Notes: a model not told the origin generated them from the letters alone. Positions 1 through 10,843 are shown, numbered from the stretch's first letter. The stretch: DNA of 27,197 nt from Nemertoderma westbladi (GCA_032718475.1 JAUCBJ010004185.1:1-27197), one strand, 5' to 3'. Translations and numbers: made by a program.

Positions 1-838
1 CTTAGTTTTAAACCCAGATAGGCCAACCAAAATGAGTCAGGGAATATTATGATTGATTATTCTTTATAACAAGCATTAAATTTAATTTTTTTTCATACAT
101 GAGTGACAATGACAATACTTTTTTCTCCGTCCCATTATGCAACGGTCGGTCTTAATGGTAATCAGTCTAACTGTATCTGCTAAAAGTTCGTGCCTTGGAG
201 TTGTTATTCAATGAACTATCCTTTGCTCGACTTTTTGACTTAATTTTTGGCCTACTCTCTCGTTAATGGAGATGTTTATAAACTCTATGAAAATTAGCAA
301 AATAAATTAAAATCGTCATCATTTGTGCGGGACAAAAAATGGAAAGGTTTTCACAACAATTTTAATCTCCATAAAAGATAACTCGGTTTCATGAAGTGCC
401 AACTGGAATAGACCTACAGTAGATACTAAATTCGGCTATAGGTTTAGTGTTCTGAAATTTAGCTGCTTCAACAAAACATAGAGTTAAGGTTTAAAAATTA
501 CTTTTTTCGTGGCTCTTTTTTTGTCCCCGTCCCGTTCCGTACGTGACGCAGGCTATAAATGCCATTTGTGACGACTACAATTAGCCAATCTGATATGTTA
601 TCCTAATAGGGTAATATTCTGATACTATTCTAGACCTATACTGTATCGTATTGGCTTTATTTTTTTGTGTCCGAAAAAATTTCCCGGACGTGGACGCCAC
701 TTTCTACAATTTCCCGTTATGCAAATTAATGTAGATATTTAGCAATAACAGCGTTATTTAATATTGAAGTGTCCCAGTGGATTGGAAGACCAAAATTGGA
801 AACTGGAAAGAAAGCTAACAATGTTAGAACAAAGCAAA
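1..838. other. AT-rich non-coding DNA, no gene seen
   Basis: No ORF with recognisable protein content on either strand. Around 521-550 there is an isolated word, CCGTACGTGACGCAGGCT, that matches the unit of the 17-bp array starting at 839. It looks like a stray or decayed copy lying about 300 bp outside the array. Poorer partial words (CCGTCCCATTATGC near 128, TTCCCGTTATGC near 711) may be further traces. Confidence 0.6.
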
Positions 839-2045
839 TGTCCCGTACGTGACGCTGACCCGTACTCGACGCTGTCCCGTACTCGACGCTGTTCCGTACT
901 CGTCGCTGTCCCGTAAGCGACACTGTCCCCTACCTGACGCTATCCCCTACGTGGCACTGTCCCCGTACTCGACGCTGGTCCCGTACGTGACCCCTGTCCC
1001 GTAGGTGACCTTGTCCCGTAGGTGACCCTTGTCCCGTAGGTGACCCTGTCCCGTAGGTGACCCTGTCCCGTAGGTGACCCTGTCCCCGTACGTGACCCTG
1101 TCCCGTACGCAACGATGTCCCCTACGTGACACTGTCCCGTACGTGACCCTGTCCCCGTACGTGACCCTGTCCCGTAGGTGACCCTGTCCCGTACGTGACC
1201 CTGTCCCGTACGCAACGATGTCCCCTACGTGACACTGTCCCGTACGTGACCCTATCCCGTACGTGACCCTGTCCCGTACTCGACGCTGTCCCGTACTCGA
1301 CGCTGTTCCGTACTCGACGCTGTCCCGTACTCGACACTGTCCCGTACTCAACGCTGTCCCGTACGCGACGCTGTCCCCTACGTGACGCTGTCCCCTACGT
1401 GGCCGCTGTCCCCGTACTTGACCCTGTCCCGTACGTGACCCTATCCCGTACGTGACGCTGTCCCCTACGTGACCCTGTCCCCTACGTGACCCTGTCCCGT
1501 ACGCGACGCTGTCCCGCACGCGACGCTGTCCCGTACTCAACGCTGTCCCGTACGCGACGCTGTCCCGTACGCGACGCTGTCCCGTACGCGACGCTGTCCC
1601 GTACGCGACGCTGTCCCGTACGCGACGCTGTCCCGTACGCGACGCTGTCCCGTACGCGACGCTGTCCCGTACGCGACGCTGTCCCGTACGCGACGCTGTC
1701 CCGTACGCGACGCTGTCCCGTACGCGACGCTGTCCCGTACGCGACGCTGTCCCGTACTCGACGCTGTCCCGTACCCCTGTCCCGTACGTGACGCTGTCCC
1801 CCACGACAGTGACGCAGTCCCCTACGTGACCATGTCCCGTACGTGACGCTGCCCCCCCACGACAGTGACGCTGCCCCACGACAGTGACGCAGTACCCTAC
1901 GTGACCATGTCCCGTACGTGACGATGTCCCCCACGACAGTGACGCTGCCCCCCACGACAGTGACACAGTCCCCTACGTGACCATGTCCCGTACGTGACGC
2001 TGTCCCCCACGACAGTGACGCAGTCCCCTACGTGCACGGAATTGT
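839..2045. repeat. 17-bp minisatellite array
   Basis: Head-to-tail copies of a 17-bp unit of the form GTCCCGTACGCGACGCT, about 70 units. The central four to five bases vary between local blocks: TACGCGAC, TACTCGAC, TACGTGAC, TAGGTGAC. The cleanest stretch, with about a dozen near-identical units, is 1496-1760. The left part (about 960-1250) has extra Cs that shift the period by one. Long ORFs appear on both strands because three units (51 bp) make a 17-residue repeat (for example RDSVAYGTASRTGQRRV). Nothing in them looks like a real protein, so I treat them as by-products of the repeat. Unit length and homogenised blocks point to slippage or unequal exchange. Confidence 0.93.
1796..2035. repeat. 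about 75-bp higher-order unit at the right edge of the 17-bp array
   Basis: Here the 17-bp units are mixed with CCCCCACGACAGTGACGC words to form a longer repeat. The word CCATGTCCCG recurs at 1830, 1905 and 1981, giving a spacing of 75-76 bp. The order of flanking words (CACGACAGTGACGC, AGTCCCCTACGTGA, CCATGTCCCGTACGTGACG) is retained each time. Confidence 0.8.
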
Positions 2046-2489
2046 CGAGTACGGAATACGCTGTCCCACTTGTGTTCTATCCTAATTGATAAGAAAGACT
2101 ATGTTCTCTTATATACAGCAGTAGGCCTATATCTCTATCAAATTCAAACTTCACATACAAGTCAACTTACCCGTGTAGAAAAGCGCCACCTAGAGAGTAT
2201 TATGCAAACGTAATTTTCTGGTTTTTATACAATAGGTTGCCGGTAGTAGGCCTGTCAATCTATTATATCCGAACCAACTTCCAGTCCCCCCCCCCCCCCC
2301 CCCCCCATCTGAATTAACGAGGTGTTTAGTTTGCGCGATATAGCAATAATTAATGTGCGACAGATAACAGTAGGTGTTAATTTTATTAATTTCACATTAA
2401 ATCACAGCTGATTGCACAATTGATTAAATTATTATTGAACATCATCAATTCTATTACTATTAAATATTATTATCTACTTCTTCTTTACT
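2046..2489. other. AT-rich spacer with a C21 tract
   Basis: No coding signal. It contains a pure run of 21 C at 2286-2306 in otherwise AT-rich sequence. TAGGCCTA-type words occur near 2130 and 2247. Confidence 0.7.
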
Positions 2490-3485
2490 GTGCAGCGGGT
2501 GACGAAGTAAGCGAGCTTGATATACGGGCACCGCTGTTTGATTCAAGCGTTGCGTGTCTGCGTCTATATGTATCCAATGGTTGAAGGGAAGACAAATAAT
2601 AATTCACGCAATCTTTTATGAAATTACACAAAACTTGGTAAACATATCGTCTATAAAAAGTTTGAAATATAATTTACTTGGGGGACTCAGCAGTTCTCCA
2701 GTTTACTACTAGAGGGCGACTAGGCAATTGTTGAAATATTTGTGGGGCGAGCAACGAAACTAAGCGACCTTAGAATATGTGTACCACTACTATCTCAATC
2801 GGTGTGTCTGTTGATCTGTCGCATCCAATATGTAAACGTTAATAACTCGGCTAATCCTCTTTGAAATCTAACCAAACTTGGTACACAAGTTGTTGGGCAA
2901 AAGTTTATAAATTTTCCAATTATATTTTTCGGGGGGCCTTCAGGACGAGCGCAACGAGGCAAAGTAGGGGAGGAGTATTGTGTTGGCTATACTAGTAAAC
3001 AACCTGGACTAGCATATTGGATGATACTGTATAATGTAATATTGATCAATACCGGTGGTGTAATATTTTATGCTAGGGACCGGTAGTTATTTATATTTTG
3101 GTGTCTAGATGTACATGACGAGTGCAACGAGGGTTGTAATGAAGACGAGTCTCTGTTGACTAAACTCGCGTAATAACGACGTATTGTTTTGACTATACTC
3201 GTAACCATATGGTTTAGTATATTGGATGATTATAATGTAAATTTTTTTAGTACTGTGATAATGGAATGTTGTAAGGTATATATTTGGTGACCAGGTTGTA
3301 CAGGACGAACGCAATGAGTTTTGCAGTGGAAACGGGTATCGATCTACCATAAATCCACAGGTACTCCGTTACTCGCACAGTTTCGAGACTTTGCATAGTT
3401 ATAAAGGTCATCAGTTTGCGTTTAGGAAATTTTTTAAGGTAAAACAGGATGAGCAAAACGAGGCTATTGAAGGAGGCGAGTAATG
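2490..3485. repeat. decayed tandem repeat, units about 140-245 bp
   Basis: A diverged motif of the form GACGAGCGCAACGAGG recurs at about 2501, 2747, 2944, 3117, 3304 and 3448. Longer stretches between the motifs also match. AACTTGGTAAACATAT near 2634 parallels AACTTGGTACACAAGT near 2875. CATATTGGATGATACTG near 3013 parallels TATATTGGATGATTATA near 3218, both followed by ATAATGTAA. Two units contain GTGTCTG words followed by ATCCAAT, as in dispersed repeats common in marine invertebrate genomes. I see no ORF of substance. It is either an old tandem array or successive insertions of one element family. Confidence 0.65.
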
Positions 3486-3633
3486 TAAAACTAAAAAATG
3501 CCTTACTTAACTAAATAATCCTAGTTAATAGCTTTACAATGACAGTTAAGCGTGTAAGGGCAAACTGAAATTGACCTCTGTTTTTTACAACCAGTTTAAC
3601 GCAAACAGAAAGCATCACTCATTGATATTTTGG

Positions 3634-6600
3634 GAAGGGCGTTTTCGTGTTTGGTTACATCGTCCTGTACGAAGGGCGCGGTTACATCGTCCTGTACGAA
3701 GGGCGCGGTTACATCGTCCTGTACGAAGGGCGTGGTTACATCGTCCTGTACGAAGGGCGCGGTTACATCGTCCTGTACAAAGAGCGCGGTTACATCGTCC
3801 TGTACGAAGGGCGTGGTTACATCGTCCTGTACGAAGGGCGTGGTTACATCGTCCTGTACGAAGGGCGCGGTTACATCGTCCTGTACGAAGGGCGCGGTTA
3901 CATCGTCCTGGTCGAAGGGCGCGGTTACATCGTCCTGTACGAAGGGCTCGGTTACATCCTGTACGAAGGGCGCGGTTACATCCTGTACGAAGGGCGCGGT
4001 TACATCGTCCTGTACAAAGGGCGCGGTTACATCGTCCTGTACGAAGGGCGCGGTTACATCGTCCTGTACGAAGGGCGTGGTTACATCGTCCTGTACGAAG
4101 GGCGTGGTTACATCGTCCTGTACGAAGGGCGCGGTTACATCGTCCTGTACGAAGGGCGCGGTTACATCGTCCTGGTCGAAGGGCGCGGTTACATCGACCT
4201 GTACGAAGGGCGCGGTTACATCGTCCTGTACAAAGGGCGCGGTTACATCGTCCTGTACAAAGGGCGCGGTTACATCGTCCTGTACGAAGGGCGTGGTTAC
4301 ATCGTCCTGTACGAAGGGCGCGGATACATCGTCCTGTACGAAGGGCGCGGTTACATCGTCCTGTACGAAGGGCGTGGTTACATCGTCCTGTACGAAGGGC
4401 GCGGATACATCGTCCTGTACGAAGGGCGCGGTTACATCGTCCTGTACGAAGGGCGCGGTTACATCGTCCTGTACGAAGGGCGCGGTTACATCGTCCTGTA
4501 CGAAGGGCGCGGTTACATCGTCCTGTACGAAGGGCGCGGTTACATCGTCCTGTACTAGGGCGCGGTTACATCGTCCTGTACGAAGGGCGCGGTTACATCG
4601 TCCTGTACGAAGGGCGCGGTTACATCGTCCTGTACGAAGGGCGCGGTTACATCGTCCTGTACAAAGGGCGCGGTTACATCGTCCTGGTCGAAGGGCGCGG
4701 TTACATCGTCCTGTACGAAGGGCGCGGTTACATCGTCCTGTACGAAGGGCGCGGTTACATCGTCCTGTACAAAGGGCGCGGTTACATCGTCCTGTACAAA
4801 GGGCGCGGTTACATCGTCCTGTACAAAGGGCGCGGTTACATCGTCCTGGTCGAAGGGCGCGGTTACATCGTCCTGGTCGAAGGGCGCGGTTACATCGTCC
4901 TGTACAAAGGGCGCGGTTACATCGTCCTGTACGAAGGGCGCGGTTACATCGTCCTGTACGAAGGGCTCGGTTACATCGTCCTGTACGAAGGGCGCGGTTA
5001 CATCGTCCTGTACTAAGGGCGCGGTTACATCGTCCTGTACGAAGGGCGCGGTTACATCGTCCTGTACGAAGGGCGTGGTTACATCGTCCTGTACGAAGGG
5101 CGCGGTTACATCCTGTACGAAGGGCGCGGTTACATCGTCCTGGTCGAAGGGTGCGGTTACATCGTCCTGTACGAAGGGCGCGGTTACATCGTCCTGTACA
5201 AAGGGCGCGGTTACATCGTCCTGTACGAAGGGCGCGGTTACATCGTCCTGTACGAAGGGCTCGGTTACATCGTCCTGTACGAAGGGCGCGGTTACATCGT
5301 CCTGGTCGAAGGGCGTGGTTACATCGTCCTGTACGAAGGGCGCGGTTACATCGTCCTGTACGAAGGGCGCGGTTACATCGTCCTGTACAAAGGGCGCGGT
5401 TACATCGTCCTGTACAAAGGGCGCGGTTACATCGTCCTGGTCGAAGGGCGCGGTTACATCGTCCTGGTCGAAGGGCGCGGTTACATCGTCCTGTACGAAG
5501 GGCGCGGTTACATCGTCCTGTACTAAGGGCGCGGTTACATCGTCCTGGTCGAAGGGCGCGGTTACATCGTCCTGTACGAAGGGCGCGGTTACATCGTCCT
5601 GTACAAAGAGCGCGGTTACATCGTCCTGGTCGAAGGGCGCGGTTACATCGTCCTGGTCGAAGGGCGCGGTTACATCGTCCTGTACGAAGGGCGCGGTTAC
5701 ATCGTCCTGTACGAAGGGCGCGGTTACATCGTCCTGTACTAAGGGCGCGGTTACATCGTCCTGGTCGAAGGGCGCGGTTACATCGTCCTGTACGAAGGGC
5801 GCGGTTACATCGTCCTGTACGAAGGGCTCGGTTACATCCTGTACGAAGGGCGCGGTTACATCGTCCTGGTCGAAGGGTGCGGTTACATCGTCCTGTACGA
5901 AGGGCGCGGTTACATCGTCCTGTACAAAGGGCGCGGTTACATCGTCCTGTACGAAGGGCGCGGTTACATCGTCCTGTACAAAGGGCGCGGTTACATCGTC
6001 CTGTACGAAGGGCGCGGTTACATCGTCCTGTACAAAGGGCGCGGTTACATCGTCCTGTACGAAGGGCGCGGTTACATCGTCCTGTACTAGGGCGCGGTTA
6101 CATCGTCCTGTACTAGGGCGCGGTTACATCGTCCTGTACTAGGGCGCGGTTACATCGTCCTGTACGAAGGGCGCGGTTACATCGTCCTGTACGAAGGGCG
6201 CGGTTACATCGTCCTGTACTAGGGCGCGGTTACATCGTCCTGTACAAAGGGCGCGGTTACATCGTCCTGTACGAAGGGCGCGGTTACATCGTCCTGTACG
6301 AAGGGCGCGGTTACATCGTCCTGTACAAAGGGCGCGGATACATCGTCCTGTACGAAGGGCGCGGTTACATCGTCCTGTACGAAGGGCGCGGTTACATCGT
6401 CCTGTACGAAGGGCGCGGTTACATCGTCCTGTACGAAGGGCGCGGTTACATCGTCCTGTACAAAGGGCGCGGATACATCGTCCTGTACGAAGGGCGCGGA
6501 TACATCGTCCTGTACGAAGGGCGCGGTTACATCGTCCTGTACGAAGGGCGCGGTTACATCGTCCTGTACGAAGGGCGCGGTTACATCGTCCTGTACGAAG

Positions 6601-6894
6601 GGCGCGGTTACATCGTCCTGTACAAAGGGCGCGGTTACATCGTCCTGTACGAAGGGCGCGGTTACATCGTCCTGTACGAAGGGCGCGGTTACATCGTCCT
6701 GTACGAAGGGCGTGGTTACATCGTCCTGTACGAAGGGCGCGGTTACATCGTCCTGTACGAAGGGCGCGGTTACATCGTCCTGTACAAAGGGCGCGGTTAC
6801 ATCGTCCTGTACGAAGGGCGCGGTTACATCGTCCTGTACGAAGGGCGCGGTTACATCGTCCTGTACGAAGGGCGCGGTTACATCGTCCTGTACT
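3634..6894. repeat. 27-bp minisatellite array
   Basis: About 120 head-to-tail copies of a 27-bp unit, GAAGGGCGCGGTTACATCGTCCTGTAC written over its full length. Recurrent variants are TACAAA, GTCGAA and TACTAA at the GAA position, GCGTGG or GCTCGG for GCGCGG, a 24-bp unit lacking CGT, and a 26-bp TACTAGG unit. Because the unit is a multiple of three, all three plus-strand frames stay open for long stretches (up to 828 codons from 3630) as nine-residue repeats such as EGRGYIVLY, KGAVTSSCT and RRARLHRPV. None has a signal peptide, domain or codon pattern to suggest a gene. Variant combinations recur at a distance: the TCGGTTACATCCTG unit followed by a GTCGAAGGGTGCGG unit occurs near 5826-5880, and a close match occurs near 5100-5155. 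This shows segmental amplification inside the array. Confidence 0.95.
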
Positions 6895-7069
6895 GTACTG
6901 TCTCCGTAGTGTACGTCCCGCCCTACGAACGTGTCCCTTTTGTTTGGCTTGTATTTGGCCAATTTCCGTGGAATTTCCATGAATAAACAAAATATGATCC
7001 GCAAAATACAATTTAATATACTTTTTTTGAGGCATAAATATGTTCTGAAATTTATAACCCTAAAAAAAT

Positions 7070-7100
7070 CATTTTGGGATATTTGGAAATATCCAAAATG
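7070..7100. repeat. short inverted repeat (hairpin)
   Basis: CATTTTG then GGATATTT, a two-base centre GG, then AAATATCC and AAAATG. The inner eight base pairs are perfect, and the outer pairs need one bulged base. Confidence 0.75.
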
Positions 7101-7942
7101 GCAAAAAAATTATTAGCTTAGAGGATCGTGACATGGGGTTTAATTACAGCTTTATTAGGGTTTGAGCTGCCAATTATTGCAACCTGCGAGGCCCATGGGA
7201 ACGATAAATTAATGGCACACTCTACGTGTGAAATGCTCGAAATCCCCGGAGTAGCATTTTATATTAAAGTAAAGTAAAGCTAAACCGAACATTAAGGTAG
7301 AATGAAATAATATTATATAAAAAAGCAATGTATAGAGTTGAGTCAACAAGACATTTAAATTTTTACCAAATATTTGATTCATCACACATGGAATGACAGG
7401 ATTATAAACAGTTTAATGATTTCACTTTTAGCTTGAAGTCTACAAAGTTTCAACTTTGACAGTCAGTATACATGTGAAATTATTACTATGCACCGTTATA
7501 TTCGTTAGGATGGATACATTGTTATGTTGGTCCAATCCGAATCCGCAAGGCTAAATATGAAATAACGAAACATGAATAATAATCATATTGCTTTCCGCAA
7601 GTCAATATTTGGTTATCAAAAGATTCCGTAATTCGTCTGTTGAGTCAATGGGATTACTACTTAAACAAAGCCAGTAATATTGAAGAAGTTTCTATAAAGA
7701 ATATTATAGCATTGATACCATTCATCGTCAGAAACTTAACTACAGTACATGTATGAATGTGTGTATGTCGGTGACACAATATCATGACTCATAGCTAATA
7801 GCGTTGTGCTGGATAATGAATGTGTGTAAGAATCTTTGCCAACAATAAATTATACTGCCAAGTTCGTCATTTATTTGTTAATAATACCGTAGCTACCACA
7901 CCAAGAACGCTGACGCATTAGTTTATGAGTTTCCACTTGGGA

Positions 7943-7961
7943 GGGGGGGGGGGGGGGGGGG
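7943..7961. repeat. G19 homopolymer
   Basis: An uninterrupted run of 19 G, preceded by GGGA, in AT-rich surroundings. The exact length in a raw assembly should not be trusted. Confidence 0.85.
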
Positions 7962-8541
7962 ATAGCGTTTCCTAATTTTTATGTTTTAGATGCTGAATAA
8001 TAAAACACAACCGCCAGTATAACGGTAGATGTAGACGTAGTCGGAATACCCGTGGCGGAATAAAGTTCGTTCCCCCACAAATATAGTCTCCCGCATCCAC
8101 CAAGTCACACAGTAAATCATCATTAATTTTATTGTAATCAATATTGCATAAATAAATATATTAATGAACGTTCGGGCGTTTATATGAGGAGGGTGTTGGG
8201 CACTTATTGGGTCAATAAAGTAATTAGGAATCGGATAATATAGCTGCTAGCTTGAAATTAATGTGCTTCTCTGTTGTGTGATATATTCTGAATGGAGTTT
8301 GATAAAAGGCCTATTGGCCGAAATATTACTCAGGTAACCTAGATTTTTTCTGTCACCTTAATTGGTCTCTGAATCCGAAACTAGTTTAATATGATTAACG
8401 CGGTGACAAGGGCTCGTTCTCACTTACTAAATAGTCACCTCGGCGATTATATTAGTCTAGTCAATAATAGTACAGGCTATTAACGGTAATCAATCTGTAA
8501 TTGACGTTGATTTTCCCCTGTAGGAGATGAAGCTTCGAGAT

Positions 8542-8559
8542 CCCCCCCCCCCCCCCCCC
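8542..8559. repeat. C18 homopolymer
   Basis: An uninterrupted run of 18 C in AT-rich sequence. It is one of several long G/C-only runs in this window. Confidence 0.85.
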
Positions 8560-9184
8560 TGCACTCTCCCTTTCACCATATGTTCACTTAAGGACAGGAT
8601 GAGTTTATATCCGTATTAGCGAATATTAAATAGGAAAAAGTAATATTTTAAATGTTTGTTTTCAACATGAGTCTCCCAATTATTGAACATTTATATTTGG
8701 GTAGATCGCCTAACGGGATATGTTGGGCTACACGGCGAGCACTCATGCTACACTTAGAAAGTTAAACGATAGTGCTTAGCAACAATAACTAATGTATATA
8801 TACATTTTATAAGTGTATAGCTGACATAATATGAACAAAGGTTTAAAAAAAAACAACCAATCACATATTAGTTCCGTTCATTAACATGGCCTAACTAAAA
8901 AACATAGAGTCTTGGCTAAATCCGGTTGCTGCTGCAGGGGATGATGGGTTTACGTCTAAAGCAATTCGTATAACGATGTTGGTTGGATCAGTCGGTTTAC
9001 TGTCTGTAAATAAGTATACTGTATAAGCGCAGACCGGTGATTATTAACCACGCATAGCCCCACAGCGTGTTGTAGTCGTCTGCCAATAATGTTTTGGATA
9101 TCGAGTGTTACAATAACTGGCCGAGACAATTCAGTTCATATTACACGGTGCCCGTCCTTAAATACCGTCCTATAGGAAATCGGA

Positions 9185-9190
9185 TTTATT
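9185..9190 (-). promoter_or_regulatory. candidate polyadenylation signal of the LIM-homeobox gene
   Basis: TTTATT on the plus strand reads AATAAA on the minus strand, about 110 bases beyond the stop codon of the gene. Spacing and orientation suit a short 3' UTR. AATAAA is a weak signal alone in AT-rich DNA. Confidence 0.45.
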
Positions 9191-9298
9191 TTATATAAAC
9201 AAAAAAAACTATTTTCCGAGGTGAATATTTCCGAGGTCGGATTCCGAAACATTTCCGGAATCGCCCGCATTTCATAGTTTTATAGCGAAGCCTTTCGC

Positions 9299-10843
9299 TC
9301 AAACGTTCAAAGAAGGATTCAACATGGGCGAACAAATACTAGACTGATTGTTCATGTGAATGGAGGGGATGGATGTGGTGAGGGGCTCGGGGCCATTACT
9401 GGGAGACAGATGGGAAGAGAGGAGCGGGTTACTGGGGGGATAGAGAACCATGTCGGAGGCCGTCGGGGGGACGCCCCCCGTGGGGGTCGGGAGGGGGGAG
9501 TCCCGCAGATGGAACCCCTTGTGATGGTCCCCCCCGCCCCCGCCGTCCTCCAGACTCTCGACGTCCATGGCGAGGTCGTCGTCGTCGTCGTTGAGACCAC
9601 CGGTATCCATTAGGGAGTCGTGTTCGCCCGAGTCGTTGAGCTTCCCGTCGACCATGTCGTCGAACGCCGACAACGGAAAGTTAATGTCGGTCCCTTTGGC
9701 CGCGAGTTTCTTCATTTTGGCTCGTTGGTTCTGGAACCAGACCTGTATGAACCTCATAGAGACGCTACACTTGTTGGCGAGGTCTTCTCGGACTTTTCGC
9801 GACGGTTTCGCGCTCGCGTCGAAGGCGAGTTGGAAGATCTTCCGTTGCTCCGGGGACAGGACTACCCGCTTACGCGATCCGTCCTTATCGAGACTCATCG
9901 CCTTTTTGTTGTTGTTGTTTATCCCGATTCCTCCCGAGGTGGGGAGGGACCCCGGCGGGAGGGATCCCGGGATCAGGGTGCCGGGTGGGAGGCCTCCGGG
10001 GGGAGCGCCCCCCGGCATTATACCCCCCAGGGAGCTCGGCTTCATAGACATGGAGGATAGCGGGTCGATGGGAGGGAGGCCGACCGGCTGCTGGGGGAGT
10101 TGAGAGGGAGGGAGTGTCGGTCGGAGGTGCGAGATGGGGAGGTTGGGGATGCCCTGGGCGCCGCCGGAGGGGTCTGGGAGCATGATGAGGGAGGAACCGA
10201 GGGAGGCGGCTGGCCGCACCATCAGCGAGGGGTTGAGGGGGAGGGAGTGGGGCGGAGGGGCTGAGGCCACCGCGGGGGCCATCGATAGACCCTCCCCTAC
10301 GGACATTGAGGACGGCGCCCCGGCCATCAGTACTTGCTGGTGGGTCTCGCGCAGTTTCTCTTCCGCTTCTTCCCGTTCGAAGTCCGTCTTACAGAGGAGT
10401 CGGTTGTCTTTCAGGATGAACTCGTCGCCTTGTTTCAGTCGCTCGCCGCACAGAACGCACGCGAAACACTTTAGGTGGTAAACGTATCCGGTCGCTTTCA
10501 TGACGAGTTCTTTGGGGGGAATGGCGTCGAGACACACGTGACAACGGGCGCCGTATAATCTCTCGTAGTCGTCCTTACAGTACACCGAACGGTCCTTCAC
10601 GTAGCACGAGTCAGACAACGGAGTTCTACATTCCGCACAGATCATACACTGTTCGTGCCACGACTTATCGTTTACTTTCAGTATGTATTTGTCGTCGATG
10701 TACGTCTGGCAGCCGTAACAGACCTCGCGTTTAAAGTCGCCCGCCCCACCACCCCCCAGCACGCCACCATGCGGCAGCTGGCTGCAATTATTATTGGCCG
10801 TGTCAGTTTGACCTGGGATAAGATCCATGCCGGTAACAGTCAT
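9299..10843 (-). CDS. Lmx1-like: LIM-homeodomain transcription factor, Lmx1-type, single exon
   Basis: The 514-residue protein has two LIM zinc-binding domains and a homeodomain, so it should act in the nucleus as a DNA-binding regulator. LIM1 spans about residues 42-93 (CYGC, then HEQCMICAEC, ending CKDD). LIM2 spans about 101-154 (CHVC, HLKCFACVLC, CKTD). All expected Cys, His and Asp ligands are present in both. The homeodomain is about 322-381, with R326 (HD5), W369, Q371 (HD50), N372 (HD51) and the helix VWFQNQRAKMKKLA, which together with KPSRKVREDLA is typical of the Lmx1 group. The linker (about 160-315) is rich in Pro and Gly. After the homeodomain there is an acidic run (418-432) and a Ser/Pro-rich tail. 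An in-frame TAG at 10865-10867 lies eight codons before the chosen ATG, which has G at -3; Met6 is an alternative start. The whole ORF is uninterrupted, although LIM-homeobox genes usually have several introns. It is GC-rich against AT-rich flanks. The family call is firm; orthology to Lmx1 itself is less certain. Confidence 0.93.
   Translation of the reverse strand: MTVTGMDLIPGQTDTANNNCSQLPHGGVLGGGGAGDFKREVCYGCQTYIDDKYILKVNDKSWHEQCMICAECRTPLSDSCYVKDRSVYCKDDYERLYGARCHVCLDAIPPKELVMKATGYVYHLKCFACVLCGERLKQGDEFILKDNRLLCKTDFEREEAEEKLRETHQQVLMAGAPSSMSVGEGLSMAPAVASAPPPHSLPLNPSLMVRPAASLGSSLIMLPDPSGGAQGIPNLPISHLRPTLPPSQLPQQPVGLPPIDPLSSMSMKPSSLGGIMPGGAPPGGLPPGTLIPGSLPPGSLPTSGGIGINNNNKKAMSLDKDGSRKRVVLSPEQRKIFQLAFDASAKPSRKVREDLANKCSVSMRFIQVWFQNQRAKMKKLAAKGTDINFPLSAFDDMVDGKLNDSGEHDSLMDTGGLNDDDDDLAMDVESLEDGGGGGDHHKGFHLRDSPLPTPTGGVPPTASDMVLYPPSNPLLSSHLSPSNGPEPLTTSIPSIHMNNQSSICSPMLNPSLNV

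Larger units (their letters stand above)
6895..9184. other. AT-rich intergenic region, no gene seen
   Basis: No convincing ORF or RNA gene on either strand. It contains short hairpins, a G19 run and a C18 run (listed separately). A stretch at 8125-8250 is dense in TAAT/ATTA words of the kind bound by homeodomains. It lies downstream of the LIM-homeobox gene, so regulatory DNA here is possible but not shown. Confidence 0.55.

Noticed and set aside
947-1966. 339-codon minus-strand ORF over the 17-bp array
   Set aside because: It is a pure translation of the minisatellite, with frames open on both strands over the same stretch.
3571-6142. Long plus-strand ORFs (up to 828 codons) over the 27-bp array
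   Set aside because: All three frames are open because the unit length is a multiple of three. The products are monotonous, with no domain, start context or termination pattern to suggest a gene.
6139-7035. 298-codon minus-strand ORF starting in unique sequence and entering the 27-bp array
   Set aside because: Only about 30 residues come from unique AT-rich DNA and they match nothing I recognise. The rest is repeat translation.
8125-8250. Homeodomain-site enhancer near the LIM-homeobox gene
   Set aside because: TAAT/ATTA words are frequent in AT-rich DNA anyway. Without conservation or chromatin data it cannot be separated from composition.
9352-10481. Plus-strand and second minus-strand ORFs overlapping the LIM-homeobox gene
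   Set aside because: They are shadow frames kept open by GC-rich coding sequence, with Arg/Pro/Gly-rich content and no domains.
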